A model generated the notes under the pieces. The model worked only from the letters and a program-made list of their open reading frames with translations, was not told the origin of the DNA and made no database searches. Positions 1 to 15,100 of a DNA stretch of 60,000 nt are shown here, in pieces. The position numbers were made by a program, and so were the translations under genes. Source of the DNA: Membranipora membranacea (lineage: Eukaryota; Bryozoa; Gymnolaemata; Cheilostomatida; Membraniporidae); NCBI GenBank assembly GCA_914767715.1, contig OU612065.1:4404001-4464000 (forward strand). The letters are read 5' to 3'. Position 1 is the stretch's first letter; the number at the start of each line of letters is the position of its first letter.

Positions 1-166
1 CTAAAAAACCAAAACTCGTGGCCGTGTGAACAGGGCTAAGATATTTGAAGTACCCATGACCCCTTTTTTGTGACCTGTGACTACGCAGATGTATCTCAAT
101 GATAAACAGGAAAGTTTCTGAAAAGATTTTGGAAATTATTTATAGCTATTTTTTTTCTCTTCAGAT

Positions 167-3100
167 ATGGACAAAATACGAGTTGGTGCGGGTGGAAAAA
201 GACCATCTAAAAAGGGTGAGTCGATTATGTTCACATCTGTTCTATGGTCACTCTGGCCATTCCATCTATCTTTACCGCATGTAAAGTTTGAATGTCTGCG
301 CCTTCCTCTTATCAACTTCAGTTTGTGTTTCAAGTTTGATGACTTATGTTCCCTTCACTGCCTAAAGTTGTTGCGCTAATAGTTTATACACTTTTATGTT
401 TCCAGGTCATGCTGCTCCCTTTGACTTAATACCACTTGGTGAGTTACTTATCGTCACTCTCATTAGACAATCTTAATATTTTCAACTTTTAATGCTTTCT
501 CCAAATCTAACCACTTCTTTCAAGCTGTCTTGCACAAATACTAACTTTACTTGATCTAATAGATTGATTTTTAATCATTCTTTTGCACTGTAAGGGTAAA
601 ATTTCTTTGAGAAAATTTATAGTTGCCAACAGTATCAAACCAAAATAAGACGAAAAAAATATCTCAGTACCAATTTTAGCTGAGGTTACAAGACTCATCT
701 ACCAGGTATGATGAGATTTTTTTCGTTGAGATGTTAGGTAAAATTTGTTACACAACAGTAGTTATTATGTAATATTCTTGCCATCTTATCCTAGAATTGA
801 CTATAAAACTATCAATTATTCTAGTGTCCTGCTTACTTCCAAACTAAGAAAATTTACAAACATCCTGACCCAATCAGATTAAACAAAATTTTATAAATAC
901 TCTATCATATAATTGCTCTAGTAGCAAGTTTTATGGATTTATGCGCCACAACCTTGAATGCTACCTCTGGCTCCTACTCAGTGTCTGCAAATAGGATATG
1001 AGCAGCTCCTAGTCTGTCAAATGTCTGATAATATCGACATCTTTAGCCGAATTTCAGGGATTTGATGCCCTAAGAATAACCTTATGATCGTTGGGGCCTT
1101 CCTTTTTTTCATAATATGTTGCATGGAAGCTGGTAATACTTCATGTCATTTCAAAAGGAGGACAGTCATGCATTATTATAAACAATCAAGATACTTATTT
1201 AATTGAATGCCATTGTGCAATTGTCACACCAGAGACTATAGATTATCCATAGTCTCTGGTCACACGACATTTATTATGGCTGAATGTTTGCAGGTGCCAA
1301 AGCTAATGAAGGTGTGACAAGTGGACATAAACTTGTCGCAGCGGCCTCCAAAACAGAATCAGGATTGCATGGTGGAACGAGTCTTCTAGCCAAGCGTCCA
1401 AAATACAGCTCATCACTTTTACCTGAAAAGTCTCAAACTAAATACGAAGATGTGGGAATCGATTGTGAGTGGTTGGTTTTGTTAGTGGTTGGCCTTTTTC
1501 TTGTAGTTATACGTATTATTTTTAGTTGACTGCATATGAATCACTCATTCCTTCCCTTGAAATTGGCCTTTTCTGGCACAAACACGGAAACAAATATTTT
1601 TCTAGGATTACTTTATGCCTGACATTACATGATGTTTGACATACATGCTGATACTTATCTTCGTCGACACTTGTATACCAGTATATGAAAAAAACCTTTA
1701 ATCTCTGATTTATGCTGACACTTTGGCCCAACTTTGCCAACTCACTTAGGACATACTTATTGATGAAGAAAACATTCTCCATCATGGTTTTAAGACAGTT
1801 GCCAACAAGTGGGAGATTTTAATGTATGAAATTAAATTTTATTGTGTTTCTCCTCAAACAGTTAGAGCAAAAATGACAAAGAAATAAAATACTAGTGTTT
1901 GCCAATTTTATTCTCAGGCCATATTATTTGTATTTTTGTGCTTGATGGGCTCTTACCGCCTTCAATCATATGTTGCTATTTCCTGTATTCCCACAGAGAC
2001 AAAATGTTAAGCACGGTATCAATATTTATTTACAAAAGGTCACCCCTCAGAACTGTATGATAAAATAAAAAGTGAAATTGGGGACAGCAATATGTCTGAC
2101 AAACTACTATGTGGAGCAATCAAACATCTGAGGACACACAGAGCAAAGCCAAACCATCAAATCGTTCTATCTCTGATTACTCTCGCCAAGCAGAACCCCC
2201 AGCTCTTCACCACTGATAGTGTCACTAGGGTTTGTCGTTTATACTGATTTATATATATATAATATAGAATATACTGATATGCTGTTTTTTTCCATCTCAT
2301 ATTGGTTCCGTAAAAATTGTCAGTAGTGCTCTACAGAAAAACAAGTGTTAACTTATCAGATGTAAATAAAATACCCTCATTTAGCCACTTTGTTTTATTG
2401 GTAGGCGCTCTGTAGTATGCTGAAGAGAGATGTGTCCATCAACTTCAAAGCTAAAGGCAACCCAACAGTTACGGCGCTGACCTGCAACCTTTTGTATGCC
2501 AGCTATGCAGGAGATGAACACTGGCCACAGCAGTTTGTTGAGGTATGTGTGTGTACATGCGCCTCTTGGGGCATGTATGGAGGACACTTTGGTGCGGTTG
2601 ACCCACCTGTTGTTTAATGGCAATTGAAATAAAATGAATTCTATTTTCATTCACTAATTTATCTTCACACTTAGTATAATGACTGTGGATGGACCCATCT
2701 GGGCAATGTCTTCCGAAGTGAATAAATTGACATTATGGATTCTTATGTCGGTGATCAATTTTAACCGAGGAGTAACACCTTGATTTTAACAGACAAGTTC
2801 TTATTCAGATCTACTTGGAGGATTCACTTGGAGAGAGAGTATGGGTGGATAGAACAGACTGTAAACCGCTAGTAGATAATATCACTATAGCTTTTGGCAC
2901 CAATCTGACCCCTAAGAATCCTTCTTTGCTGGAGAATATGGGCTACAGCATCTCCAGTGGTCCCTCAGGTTAGCATTCCTCCCTTATCTCTTACCCTTAT
3001 AGTAAATGAGTTGAATTAAATAAGTGGTTTTCTACATGCTTTGACATGAACATGTCGCTACATTATTTGTTTCTTGTTATACACACTTTAATATTTGTAA

Positions 3101-6100
3101 AGACTTGCTTTTGTTTTGAAATTATGTTACATTTTCAGGAGCGTCTGCTAGTCCCAGTCACAGCCCATTTCACTCCACATCTACAGAGGGTAGCGATGAT
3201 ATTGGCAGCGCAGCTACTTTCAATCTGAAATCAGCTATTGTTTTGCACAGGTCAGCAAAAATAAATCTATAATATTGTGTAAAAAAAATATTTATATACA
3301 CTCATATTTTTGTATAGAGGCTATATCTCTCAATTATAATGTAAAGTGTCAAACTGTTTTTATGGAGTCACAGATGCGCATGTGAAAAGGGGGTGAAATT
3401 TAGTTCATACTGGAAACATCAAAGATTTATCAATATTTGTGTACGGATCTCATGACTCAAAGTTTATTGGCAGCACATTCACGTATATTTGTTGTCTGTT
3501 CCTGTTCCTGTTGGTTCACCCTTAGAATGGTTCACCCTTAGAATGGTTCACCCTTAGAATGGTTCACCCTTAGAATGGTTCACCCTTAGAATGGTTCACC
3601 CTTAGAATGGTTCACCCTTAGAATGGGTCACAAATGTACTTTACTTTCCTAGAAAAAAACTCAAAATTGTCTGCTTTTATGGGATTGTAAAATGTGTTGT
3701 GACTTTGTTAGATGTTAGCATGTGACATGCTGTCAGCGGCAGTGAACTGTTGATACGTTGCCGGCCATAATTACTTGTATGCATGGTGTTCTTTTCTAAA
3801 ATATCTTGGAATCAGTCAGGTAACATTTCAATTACATTAATTGATGAACCTCATTTTTGGTACCGCCACATTCGATAATCTTCATGGCCTCATGGCCTCA
3901 TGGTCTTTACTATATTGTTATCTTGAATGATTTGTGATGATTAGGTGTAACCTGAATATCTTACAGATATAAGTGTCAGCTAGATAGTGTGGAACAGATG
4001 ATTATGGACACTATTACAGAGCAGATGACAAAGCGACAGCACATTGAGATAGCCAGTAAACAGCTTCTTAGGCTGTTAACCAGTGTGGCAGGCTACTGTG
4101 CTGTAAGGCTACTGGTCATTACTAAACTAGAAGTCTGGCTGTCAAACCCTAAGGTAAACAGATAGTGATTCACGTCATATTGATGATGTCCCTTGTCGTT
4201 TTTCATTTCAACCTTGGTGATCTTGTAGTATTGCTGACATCATAACTTGTACTTGATTCAGTCAACCATCTGCTTCGATTTGACACATCCCACCTACACT
4301 CACCCTCTCTTTGTAATGAGCGTGAGTGGCTTCTACTGCAGACAATAAACTAATTGTCCAAAAATAAAAAGCTAAATCAGGGTTCACAGATATAGAAAAT
4401 ACTAACAATAGAAGGTTGTGTCACTGCTAAGCGAAGAGCATTTATACATACTTAGTAGAGGATAGTGACCTTTTCCCTGCCAGAGGTAGTTCATTGTCGT
4501 ACGTCTGTCCGGTCTAGAACAGTCTCGCTGTATGCTTGCATGGACAATTTTTTACTCCATTCTCAGACTCGTCTTTCAACTAAGCATGTGTTTGGCTCCT
4601 TTAATTGGTCAGCAGTGAGTCTTCTTATTGACAGAAGGGGTACAGTAGTGACAGGTGTTTGTGTAACAAAGTGACTGTGACTGCGACTCAATTAATTATG
4701 TTGTGTCTCTTTGCACATTTGGAGGTAGTGTACGGGTGTTGGGCTGTTTCTTGATAACCTCCAGGGTGGGGTGTCAATATTATGATGTTGATGATGTAGA
4801 TGAATGTTATGATGTAGATGAATATAATTGAGTCAAGCGAATACTTATGGATGGTGAATGATAAATGACAATTTGGCCACCCTCAGTTTCGGTTTCATCT
4901 GGAGCATTCAAAGAGAACTTGGGTCTTACTGATCTATTTCAGTGACGCTTTATCCCCTGTTTTGTTTTCTTATTTGTCTTATTTTATTGAGTTTTATTGT
5001 ATTGTATTATTCGATGTATTTTAGTTGATGAGAGCTGCTCAGGATCTTCTGCTGTCCCTTTGTCTGAATTGTTCCGCTCAAGTTCCTAATGATAAAGACG
5101 TCATTATCGGCCTACTCAAGATCCGACTGAAGAACAAGCAGCTTGTGCCGCACTACCTCAGCTGTATCAGGTGCGATCATGTCAGTCTCACTTATATGTT
5201 TGACTGATCATTACTATGAGATCTTCAGATCATTGGAATAATGATGGTTTTAATTGACAAATTTAGCATCACTATAGCATATCTTCATTAGCCTCGTTAT
5301 TTGCTACATTTTTTGTTTTTATCATAAAATATTAGCCTTGTGACAAGGTTACATCTTCACCACATCTGACTACGAGATTAAAATGTGCGGAGTATTAATA
5401 AAGTGAACTTTAATTATATATGTTGATAGGGAGCTATTAGAGAATGATGAAGAGAACCTGCGAGTAGCGATGACCCACACTATATACAATGAGCTGTCCT
5501 CGTCAAGAAACCAAAACAATATGCTTATTCTCTCTGTCATGTTCCAGCATAATCTAGACAGAACGCCTCAGGTAGATATTATTGCTGTTTCATTACCCCT
5601 CCATTCACAGCCCCCCCCCCCCTCCCCCTTTTACTCTCAGTGCACCCCCTCACCCTCTCTTTAGTGCTCCTCCCTAAGCGCCCCCCTCAGCAATCCTGTT
5701 CCTATTTTCGTTATCTAATTATGGAACCAGTTGTAACCTACTTTTGTTTTTTTTATTGATGTCCATCATACAATCACCGTTCATGTGTGCCGGTTAGGGA
5801 AAACCCTGCACAACTATTGAGGACTGGACCTGTATAATTTATCACGCCAGTTCTTAAACCCTTTGACAGGATCAAAATCGATAAATGGGATTCCTTGAAG
5901 TGATGGTCACAAGTCAAAGCCTGTAATCCGCACACACTATATTGGTATCCTGTATTTCCAAAACTAGCCAGCCTTGATAAACTGAATTTTATAAGATTGA
6001 TTACAAAAGGTTATCAAATTGATTTATGCATTCTTTACTACAGATACACTTTCTTGCACCGCATTCCTTCTTCAGACATTACTAGCAAATATTATAAATA

Positions 6101-9100
6101 CATTGGTGCCAGAGTTTGAATAGATACTATACCTTGGAAGCTTAGTTACCAGCCAGGAACAAATATAGTATGATTTATCCGTTACACACATACTGCTGTG
6201 ACATTTTATTTCATCCTAAAGCCGGGCACACCTGGGAGCTCACCAGCTTTATAAAGCTTCAATATCTGTAACCACTGCAAAAAAATTTATACCACCTCTA
6301 CATCAAACTTTTGGTCTGCAAAAGCTGTAAACAAAGTTGAACAATAAGCTTTAGTGTGGTCTGTCTGATTACTGGTTGTTTTTTTTTCTATTTATAGCAT
6401 TTATTTCCACTTCAATTATTTAAATTAATTAATGAAAAGACCAGAGAGAAGGTAATTGCACATTATCTGCTTTGACGACCTAATGTTTTTTGCAGATGTT
6501 AGCAGATATATTCACTGATCTGTTGATGGCTAAAGAAGACTATCTGCGGTCATTGCGAGCCCTACTCCGGGAGATTGTGAGAACTCTGCGTCATGACTTC
6601 ACGTTCCACACGTTCTGTGTTGGTCTGATGGTGGACCGAGCCCGACATCCTGCCTTTCTCAGCCTTGATTTGGCCACTAAGGAGAGAGTACTCTTCTCCA
6701 TCGCTGACCTTGTGTCTGTATGTGAGCTGCTGACTATTAGCCCTGCTGTCAGAGAGGCCTCTGCCAGCTCACAATCATGGAGTGATAAACGCAAAGGTTT
6801 GTATCAATACTAAGATTGGATGTTATACCAGTGGATTTCCATGAATGACGTGTGCATCAGTTTTCATATGAGTAGGTCTGCAGCTGGTTTTGTGCGGGCC
6901 GAAGCATTTTCTCTAGGGATGAATTTCGTATACATTTTATTTCGTATACATTTTATTTTAGTGTTGAATTTTTTATCAGCCTTCCGTGAAAACAGAGCTT
7001 GTTTGTGTTTATTCAATGGTGGAGCAGGTTGGTAAAAAAGTTTCGAAAAAAAATAATTCACTCCAAGAAAGGAAGAAATTAGATGATACTATTTATTGGC
7101 CTGTTGGCTATGAAAGCTGTATCAACATTGATTTTGCAACAGAATATAATTCAATGAAATCATGGTTATGTCTGTTTGTATTGCATAGTATTTCTCTCGA
7201 AGATTTGCACTCTTAATTTCTAAACTTTTGCCACCTGGCTTTGTCCTCAAACACAGTTTATTTTCAGCGATTGTGGAAAAATCATGAATCACTATATAAT
7301 AGTAATTTTACCTTTTATGTGAGTTAGCTTGCGGCATGTGAAAATAGTAAGAACTTTATCAAACTACATTAAGATGTTACATATGATGTTTCTTTTGGCA
7401 TTTTTTGTCTTATCGTCTGCAGATTTAAATTATTAATCCCGAAGCTGTGGTCTGATGCTAACTAAACATGTCTCCCAAGTGTCATCATGTCAACCAATGA
7501 CGATAGGATATTTAATCCGTCTTCTTAATCTAATTAGTCTGTAGAAAACTGTGCCATTCAAAATCTGATATTAAATTGGTCAAGCACAAATTTGAGATAC
7601 GGGTGGCTTTGTCACAAACTCATATTAGGTAGTGGGCCCTTTGTGTCGCACTCTAGTAAAGGTCAGAATACCTATTTTGACTTCATATCCGTCATCTGTG
7701 GTCAGGCTCTATTTTTTGCCTTCAAATCAGAAGTGAAAATTTAGATCAAATTTATTCGCAATAGGCGCAAAATCTAACCACTTACTATCCATAGCAGTTT
7801 TGGCCTTGGTAAATTCCCTGCAGTGCTGTTTAATTTTGTGTATTGCTGGTTGCATAACATGTTTTTCGTTTACTGCCAGCAGCAAGCACTCATTTAATTA
7901 TAGTCACTGTATATATGTGATGCGTTATGACGTCGGAACGTGTACTAATGTCCACGTTGACCTGCTCTATTTTTATATGTATGCAGATATAGCTGTGATG
8001 GAGAATTTTTGGACTGAGATTAGCCGCATACAGAGAGATGCTGTTGTGTGGATGCATGAAGCATTCATTATGATGCTGCCGGCTGTTGAGAACCAGGCTT
8101 TCATACAGTGTGTATATAAGCTACTCATGATGGCTCACGGAGAACATTATTCCAAAGTAGATAACTGGCCGGCGGAGGCTGTGAGTTTGTCAAATTATAA
8201 TTTGTTTTCTGAGCACAGAATACTTTGAAATGGAGATTAAGTCAGACATAAAGTCAACCATTTCCACTCAGAAATATGTGCATACATTGTCAATTTTCCC
8301 CATGAGATTGAATATTGAGTACAAGGTTCTAAAATATAATTGAAATGCTCTACATATTTCTGAAGACGCTCACCAAAGGATATAAGCTAACTTCCTGGTC
8401 ACCTGTGTGCTTGTGCGATTGAGCAGGTCACCGATATGTTAGCCGCGTTAAATGACAAAAAAAGTAAGCCAGTAAAATGTCCTAGTTGATCTCATCTAGT
8501 TGTCATACAAATTCAGCTCATATCTATTATATGGTATTGTTGGGACCTGCAGTAATAGGAACAATATACTTATATGGGTGTAGATAAGGTGTGTAGTTCT
8601 CTGGTCGTCAGCAGTCTAGACAACATCTGGTATTGATTTTGACTCGGGCCCAATACATTGGTCCCAACATGAACCACAGTACTATGTATGATGTCATGTT
8701 CACTCCTGTGGCTCACGTCTGGCCGTATTTTCTACAGCTATAATACAATCAGGGATCCTTTGGGAGTTCTTAAATGCCCAGTTCTCAGCATCAGATGGAC
8801 ATCAATATATCCAGTGGAAATGTATAATTGAAATGACACAATAATTAAATGTGTTTTTAATTGAATGGCAACTCTCATACTAACAGTTATTACCTGTGAT
8901 CATATTATAGGAACGAACTCTTATGTTGCGGCTGGTGTCCGAGGCACCCGTACTGGAAGACACACTAATCAGGATTATCATGATGGGAATGGAATCTGAC
9001 TATCCTCTGAAAACATCTGATGCCCTTGATGTGATGGAGCTGATGATTAACAGAGCTGCAGCTCTTAATACCACCAGTAAGGGATTCTGTCTGTCTGTCT

Positions 9101-12100
9101 GCACCCGACTGTCATGCAAAGTGCTCCGTCATATGAAAGTGCAGCTGCTGTGATTATAATTTTCATAAGAAATAACTTTTAAAAGGAATTCTGAGATTAT
9201 CTGCAAGTTTCAGGAATTCCCACGTGTAAAACTCCTCACTTATGCCTGAACACACTAACAAAGGTTGCAACCGCAGCGGAACCTCATTGAGTTCTTATAT
9301 ACACATTCATCCTCTGAGGATCAGCTGAGGCTTATATGTTAGTAATGTGAAATCATTGCAAACTGCTCTGCACCCTCAGGTTGCCACCGCTGATCAAACC
9401 TCTGAGGATTAGCTGATAGTTAGATCTGTTAACTCATCGGCCCAATTCTTGTTTTTTAATTTTATTGCAGGTTATCCAGCACTTGAGATTAAGAGCCTGG
9501 ATATGGTGAAGCTGTTATTGGCTGTATCTGCATACCATCATCCCGATAATATAACCCTACCTCGCGGTTATCAGCCCCCTCATCTCGCCATCTCTCCAAT
9601 GTACTGGAAAGCCTGGCTCCTAATGCTCATCATGGCTGCATATAACCCTGCCAAGTTTGGTATGTTTGTGTTTAGGGTGGGTATTTTTCCCATGAATCAA
9701 TACCACAGATATTGTGTTTATTGCACCACGCCCAAGAACCATGGAAGTTACTATTATAGGCCTTGGCTTCCTCCTTGTTACTATTAGGTAATGGAGTAAT
9801 TAAATTTAAAGTTGTAGAACCAACCCTGTGTATTGATGGTTTGTCCAGGAAAATATATGTTTCTCCGTTAGAGTGACAGCTACATAGAAATGGACATCCT
9901 ACGCTATCAAACATGCAGGAATTACATTGGCCTTTGTATCCTGACATGTGATTGAACCATCAAGGTCATTTAATTCTAATTCCTAGAATTAATACATATT
10001 AAGTATTAGCTAGCCTGGCAAAAAGTAGCGCCTGACAAGTCTAGGTATTATTAGTCTGAGCCCCCCAGACTTTGCCCCCCCCCCCCCCCGCCTGACGGCC
10101 CCCCGGTATTAGCCGGTATTATCCTTTTGAGCCGTCTGAGAATAATACATGATGGTCTACCTGTTCGTGCAGTTTTAGTTTAAATGCGCTTATCATGTAA
10201 GTTTTCACTAGGATATACCAGGGCAGGGTATGTGTATGTTTGGTAGCTTGACAACTGGTAAGGTTGGGAAATCCACCATATACCAAAAGGCAAAAATTAA
10301 TAATTATGTTGAGCCAACTCAGCCAGTGGGTTAGTGTAGAAGCTCATCCTGTGTGTGGACAGACATTGTTGCAGAGTGTGTAAAGTTGCATGACCCCTGT
10401 CCTATCACATATAAACAATATAAACAAACGATATAACCTTCAGGTCATTTGTCACTTTTTTTCTAACAGGAAAATAAGATTCATATGATTTCCATGTAAA
10501 TATCACAAATACGGATTGATGGACAGCATACAATCACAAAGTAAGGATATAATTATAATGTGAAATTTATTTAACACCTATCAATACAAGGCGCAAATAA
10601 GACCATGTGTCTTAAAACAACAACCAAAAAGAAAAAATAAGAAGGTAGGTATTGATGTTTTTAGGAGTATTTATAAAAAAAGGCTTTTTCCGCAAAATTG
10701 TGTTAAATTTAGAGAGAGTTGGGGTTTTGTGATATAGGTTTTGTTATTTGAAGGGTTTTAATGTAATTGATGAATAATTAACTTGTTATATTTGCACAGC
10801 GAAGCACATCTGGAAGGAGTACCCTACTCTGGAGATGATGATGGAGATGGTGATGACTAATATATACACATTCCCTCCAGTCGCTGCCGAGGGTCAACAT
10901 GATCATATCATCTCTACAGAGCGCAAGGTCAGGCATCTCTAGTAGTTCTGTGTGTAGATATCTGATGTTGTCTTCAGACTATAGATGGAAACCGAATAGC
11001 TGAAGAGCAATATCAAAATTAACCTTGAACTTAGGAACTGAATTCGTCAAAAGAAATTTCAAAATACAGAGAGAGAGAGAGTCTCACCTGCATAATGAAA
11101 ATAGAGATTTATTAAAAATCTAACTTAACTGTGTCAATTTTTCTCTGCTTACAAATTGAAACTGATTTAGATCGCGTTTTTTTAACACCATTTGATGATG
11201 ACCTTGTAATGTGTGTTATCAGATATGTGAGTTAGAGAAGGAGGAGATTCTGGAGTTTGAGGGACACTTAGCTGCTGCCACCAGTAATGTGACTATCACT
11301 GAATCTAACAGTCTACTTCTCTCTCAGCTTATCAGCATGAACGCCAAGTAAAACATTCTATTTTCTCTTTCTATGGGCAAGAGTTCAAAGTTACCCAGAA
11401 CGAACTTGAGGAGTCATGTGTATTGATGCTGGTTCTCCACTTTACAGCTCACGTAAAAGTGATTCATAGATTTTTATTATATTAGTTGTATTTAAAAATC
11501 TATTCTCAGACTGTCCTATATAATTTTGTCAGCGCATAAAATCCGGCTAGATTCCCGTGCGACTAAAGATCGGTCCCTGACCTTGCAAACCTATGCTGAG
11601 GCGCTTCCTCTTAAAAATTGAAGTAGGTTTGAGCGTCACTCTGCCAATTTGTAAGGCGTCTGTGTGGCATGATTGTATTGGAATAACCATGGCCAAGCAT
11701 CTGAGCCCGCACTCCGACAATTTTCGGACGGGTGATTTTACACCCGTTAAAACTGGTAATACGTAGTTCGGCAAAAAATCGATTCATTATTACGCCTCTT
11801 ATTCAACAAAGAGAGTAGTCGTTGCACGCTTTAGATCAACACCCAACAATATTTGTGTGGTATATGTGACCTACATGTTGTAGCTGAATAGCCTGGCCTT
11901 GTTCCAGGAGCAGCGTCCGATGCTAATTACGGAAAGTTAAATATCAATTCCCATTACCTGCTCAGTGAACCTTTGTATGTAGTTGTTTTGGGAGCTGTGA
12001 GTACAAATGCCCCTTTACTCATCGAATAGTTTCCCTAGGATCCGAGTCTTATACTCATAGCTGAGTATTTGATTATTTGTATTTTTTGCTCTCACATTGT

Positions 12101-15100
12101 CTATGAAGTCATAGCATCTAAAAGTGTGCAAAAAATGATAATCTTGTGGTAATATTAATCAATGTCTGCTCAATGGTCTTTTATTTTTTGCAGCTCAGTT
12201 GGCGCAAATTTCTAAGCTTTGATAGCGCCACAGTATGTCCATATCATGATGCAGTGTGGTTTTTAACTGCTATTCATGATTGGCTTTCAATCCTGTGTCT
12301 GTACTTTATTGTACTTATTTGGCTGCTGCAGTATAAGACAACTCCAAATGAACAGGCAAAAAATGAGTGTCGTCTATATGCCTTTTAGTCTTTCAACATT
12401 GATTATTGGATTTCAGGGGTCCAGCTAGACGCTTGCCTACTAAGATCATCGAAGAGCTAAAAGTACTCAATTCTACTCTACATCTTGGGCACATGCTCTC
12501 AAAAAGTAGAAATCCTGACTTTCTGATGCAGGTCATTCAGAAGCAGGTAAACACCATTACAAAGTTTCAGCTTTTCCTCGTGTACCTTCATCACATTTAT
12601 TCATATATGACAATAAGCCAAAATTGACATTGGAAAACCTTGGCTACGAAATTAATATGTAGATTAAACCTATGAATTATATGGTTTACAAGCCTTTACA
12701 GCAAAGAGTTATTGTATATATATTCTATATATTGTAGGGCACAAGTCAAGCTATGCCTTGGTTAGCAGAGCTAGTAGAGTCTAGTGAAGGTTCACTTGAT
12801 GTCCTACCTATACAATGTCTGTGTGAGTTTTTACTCATGGGCAGTGATGATAATAATAAGAACAGTGATCCTAGAGTGAAGCAGACACAGGTAACCTTGA
12901 CCTTATATTGATTCAAGTCAGGGACAGTGAAATCGACATGTAACTGCTTAGCACCCGAAGTCATAACATGAGAGGGCTCTAACCACTTTAAATTCTGATA
13001 CTAATATGTAATGCCATACTAGATTGAGACAAAAGTATGCTGGGTTTCTAGTATTTTGAGATGCTTTGAGCAGTTTCTTTTCTATGAGAATAATGTTCTA
13101 TTCTATTCTGATTAAAGAACTTCATTGTGTATCAAAATAATATTGTTTGCCTCATGGTCCTACCGGTATAATGTGAACTTTAAACCACAGAAAAATGAAC
13201 TATGGAGGCTAAACCATTTCAACTAGTTTTCAATTGACCAATGAGAGTGAAGATGTTCTTCCGCGTCAACTCTGATTGTTACCTGCCTAATTTCATAAAA
13301 CTTGTAGAAGATAGCTCGGCAGGATCGGCTCCTTCAGAGGCTTCAGACTATAGTCAACCAGACGGACTCAGACAGCCAATCAGCTGCCATAGAGGTCATC
13401 AAGTACTTCTTTGAGCGTCTCTACTCTCTTAGTTCTGACACTCGAGCTCTCTCTATCAAGGTAACTAACTACCTGAAGGCATGGAGCAAATATTTCAGTA
13501 AATATATATATTACAATAATACATGCATCTGTCGATTTCTCATGCGGGACATAGATTGATGAAGTACTGTATTATTCACTTGATAATACCGATGGGGCCT
13601 TTCTTCACTTTTCAAATATGAATATCTAAATTATCCATTTACCAAAAAATTAGGGGAAGTCTGCTGCATTCTTGTCGATCTCTTCTCGAGAGTTGTGAAA
13701 CCACTGCAGCTTTGTCAGATTTAATCGTTGTTTCTTTAACTCCTACATGGTCACTCTAAGTTATGGCAATGTGATTATAACTTTGTCCTATATCTCCACA
13801 GGCAATGAGGCAGATGTTTGTTGATCCGGTGACACAGCAGGCTATGGACATAGACATCGACACACAGATAGACCAGTTTGACTGGCTTCTCGTCACTATA
13901 CCTGACCTAGTTCTATTTAGCTCTGTGGAGAAACTCATTCAACATTCTATACATAAGGTAGATGATGCTTCTATGTCTCTCAGTTATGTTTTTCCCCCTA
14001 TTATTTCTCTAGTTGATGACTATGGTTATATATATCCTGCAATATTTTTCGCTGTCTGCTCATGTTTTATTTGGCTGATATCTAGAGACGTATCTATACT
14101 TTTGTAGGCTCTGCATGTTGAAATGGATACTGAGGTGATATCTGCGTATGTCACATATCTACTCGAGTCTAAGATGTACAGAAAAGAACCTTCGGAAACA
14201 ATGCTGGTAAGTTGTTAAATAATTATTCTCTCTTCCAGTCCTTTGCCTCCCGCATTATAAGTATAGGAGGGATACTGCAAAAACTGTTACAATAAAATAT
14301 GTAAATGTACTGGTATTACAAGCATTGTATGGTGATAGATCGGTAATATAGATGACAATACTAAATTTTTTACTTTTCACTAAGAGGTTTGTAGCAACAT
14401 ATGATTTATCTAGTTTGATGTACATTAACAAAGCAAAAAACGAGTTGGAGGCAAAAAATAAAACTGCGTGGGAGGTAGAGAGACCACCAGATGAAATGGT
14501 GAAACTTGTATCTAGCAATGTGAATATCCGGCTTTTTGTTTCAATTTTCATTACTATCCTGTTGCCTAACAAGACATAGCATAGGATGATACAATGAGTT
14601 ACATTTTGAGAGAAAAATACTGAAGAGCAAAATATAACGCAATATAAAGCCATACATTTTTAAAGAGTTTACATGTTTAAGGTCTATGTGTTTTGAAAAA
14701 CAGCTACTATTTTTTACTCTACATTATTCTAAGGTCAACGATTTTATTTCTAAGGCCCAAAGTATTTAAAACAATGCATTTTATGTCCAAGTCAAGCCAG
14801 AAATTATTAATTTATCAATTCGAACTTGAATGCCATTTTCCTTTTGTTTATTTTCCTTCTATTAATACCCTTCAGCTGTTTGCCTCATGTAAATGTTTTA
14901 TCGATGATGAAGCTGCAGTAATAATGCGTATCCATACGGTCCATACGGTATAAACATTAGATCTACAGGTACAGACCAAACTGCAGATATGAAAAGCTGA
15001 GCCGCTCTTCGCGTGGGGTTCAAAACAACAATCCAATCAGGCTGTATCCTTCCGCTGGTTTTCTTTTGTTGAACAGAATTTTACTATGAACTACGAGTTC

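Larger units (their letters stand above)
167..13957 (+). other. INTS1: INTS1 coding exons 1-20 (coordinates)
   Basis: Exons: 167-215, 406-438, 1294-1464, 2039-2229, 2405-2542, 2809-2968, 3139-3250, 3967-4153, 5025-5170, 5430-5571, 6496-6796, 7987-8180, 8911-9076, 9471-9659, 10800-10927, 11223-11347, 12417-12546, 12738-12890, 13308-13460, 13802-13957. Exon 2 is a 33-nt micro-exon. The exon 4 acceptor (ACAAAAG before 2039) has a poor pyrimidine tract; it was chosen because it alone keeps the frame open and gives the expected INTS1 match. The better-looking acceptor at 1996 would create a stop codon at the junction. The exon 13 donor is GTAAGG and the exon 4, 11 and 22 donors are GTTTGT; all others are close to consensus. 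Confidence 0.88.

Noticed and set aside
3513-3624. Repeat array considered as CRISPR-like
   Set aside because: Units are contiguous with no spacers, in an animal gene intron.
8538-8670. 10-bp inverted match (TGTTGGGACC / GGTCCCAACA) in INTS1 intron 12
   Set aside because: Short, widely spaced, with no flanking duplication. Plausibly chance.
12146-12388. Hydrophobic 80-codon frame in INTS1 intron 16
   Set aside because: Does not match any INTS1 segment, and the flanking exons join in phase without it.
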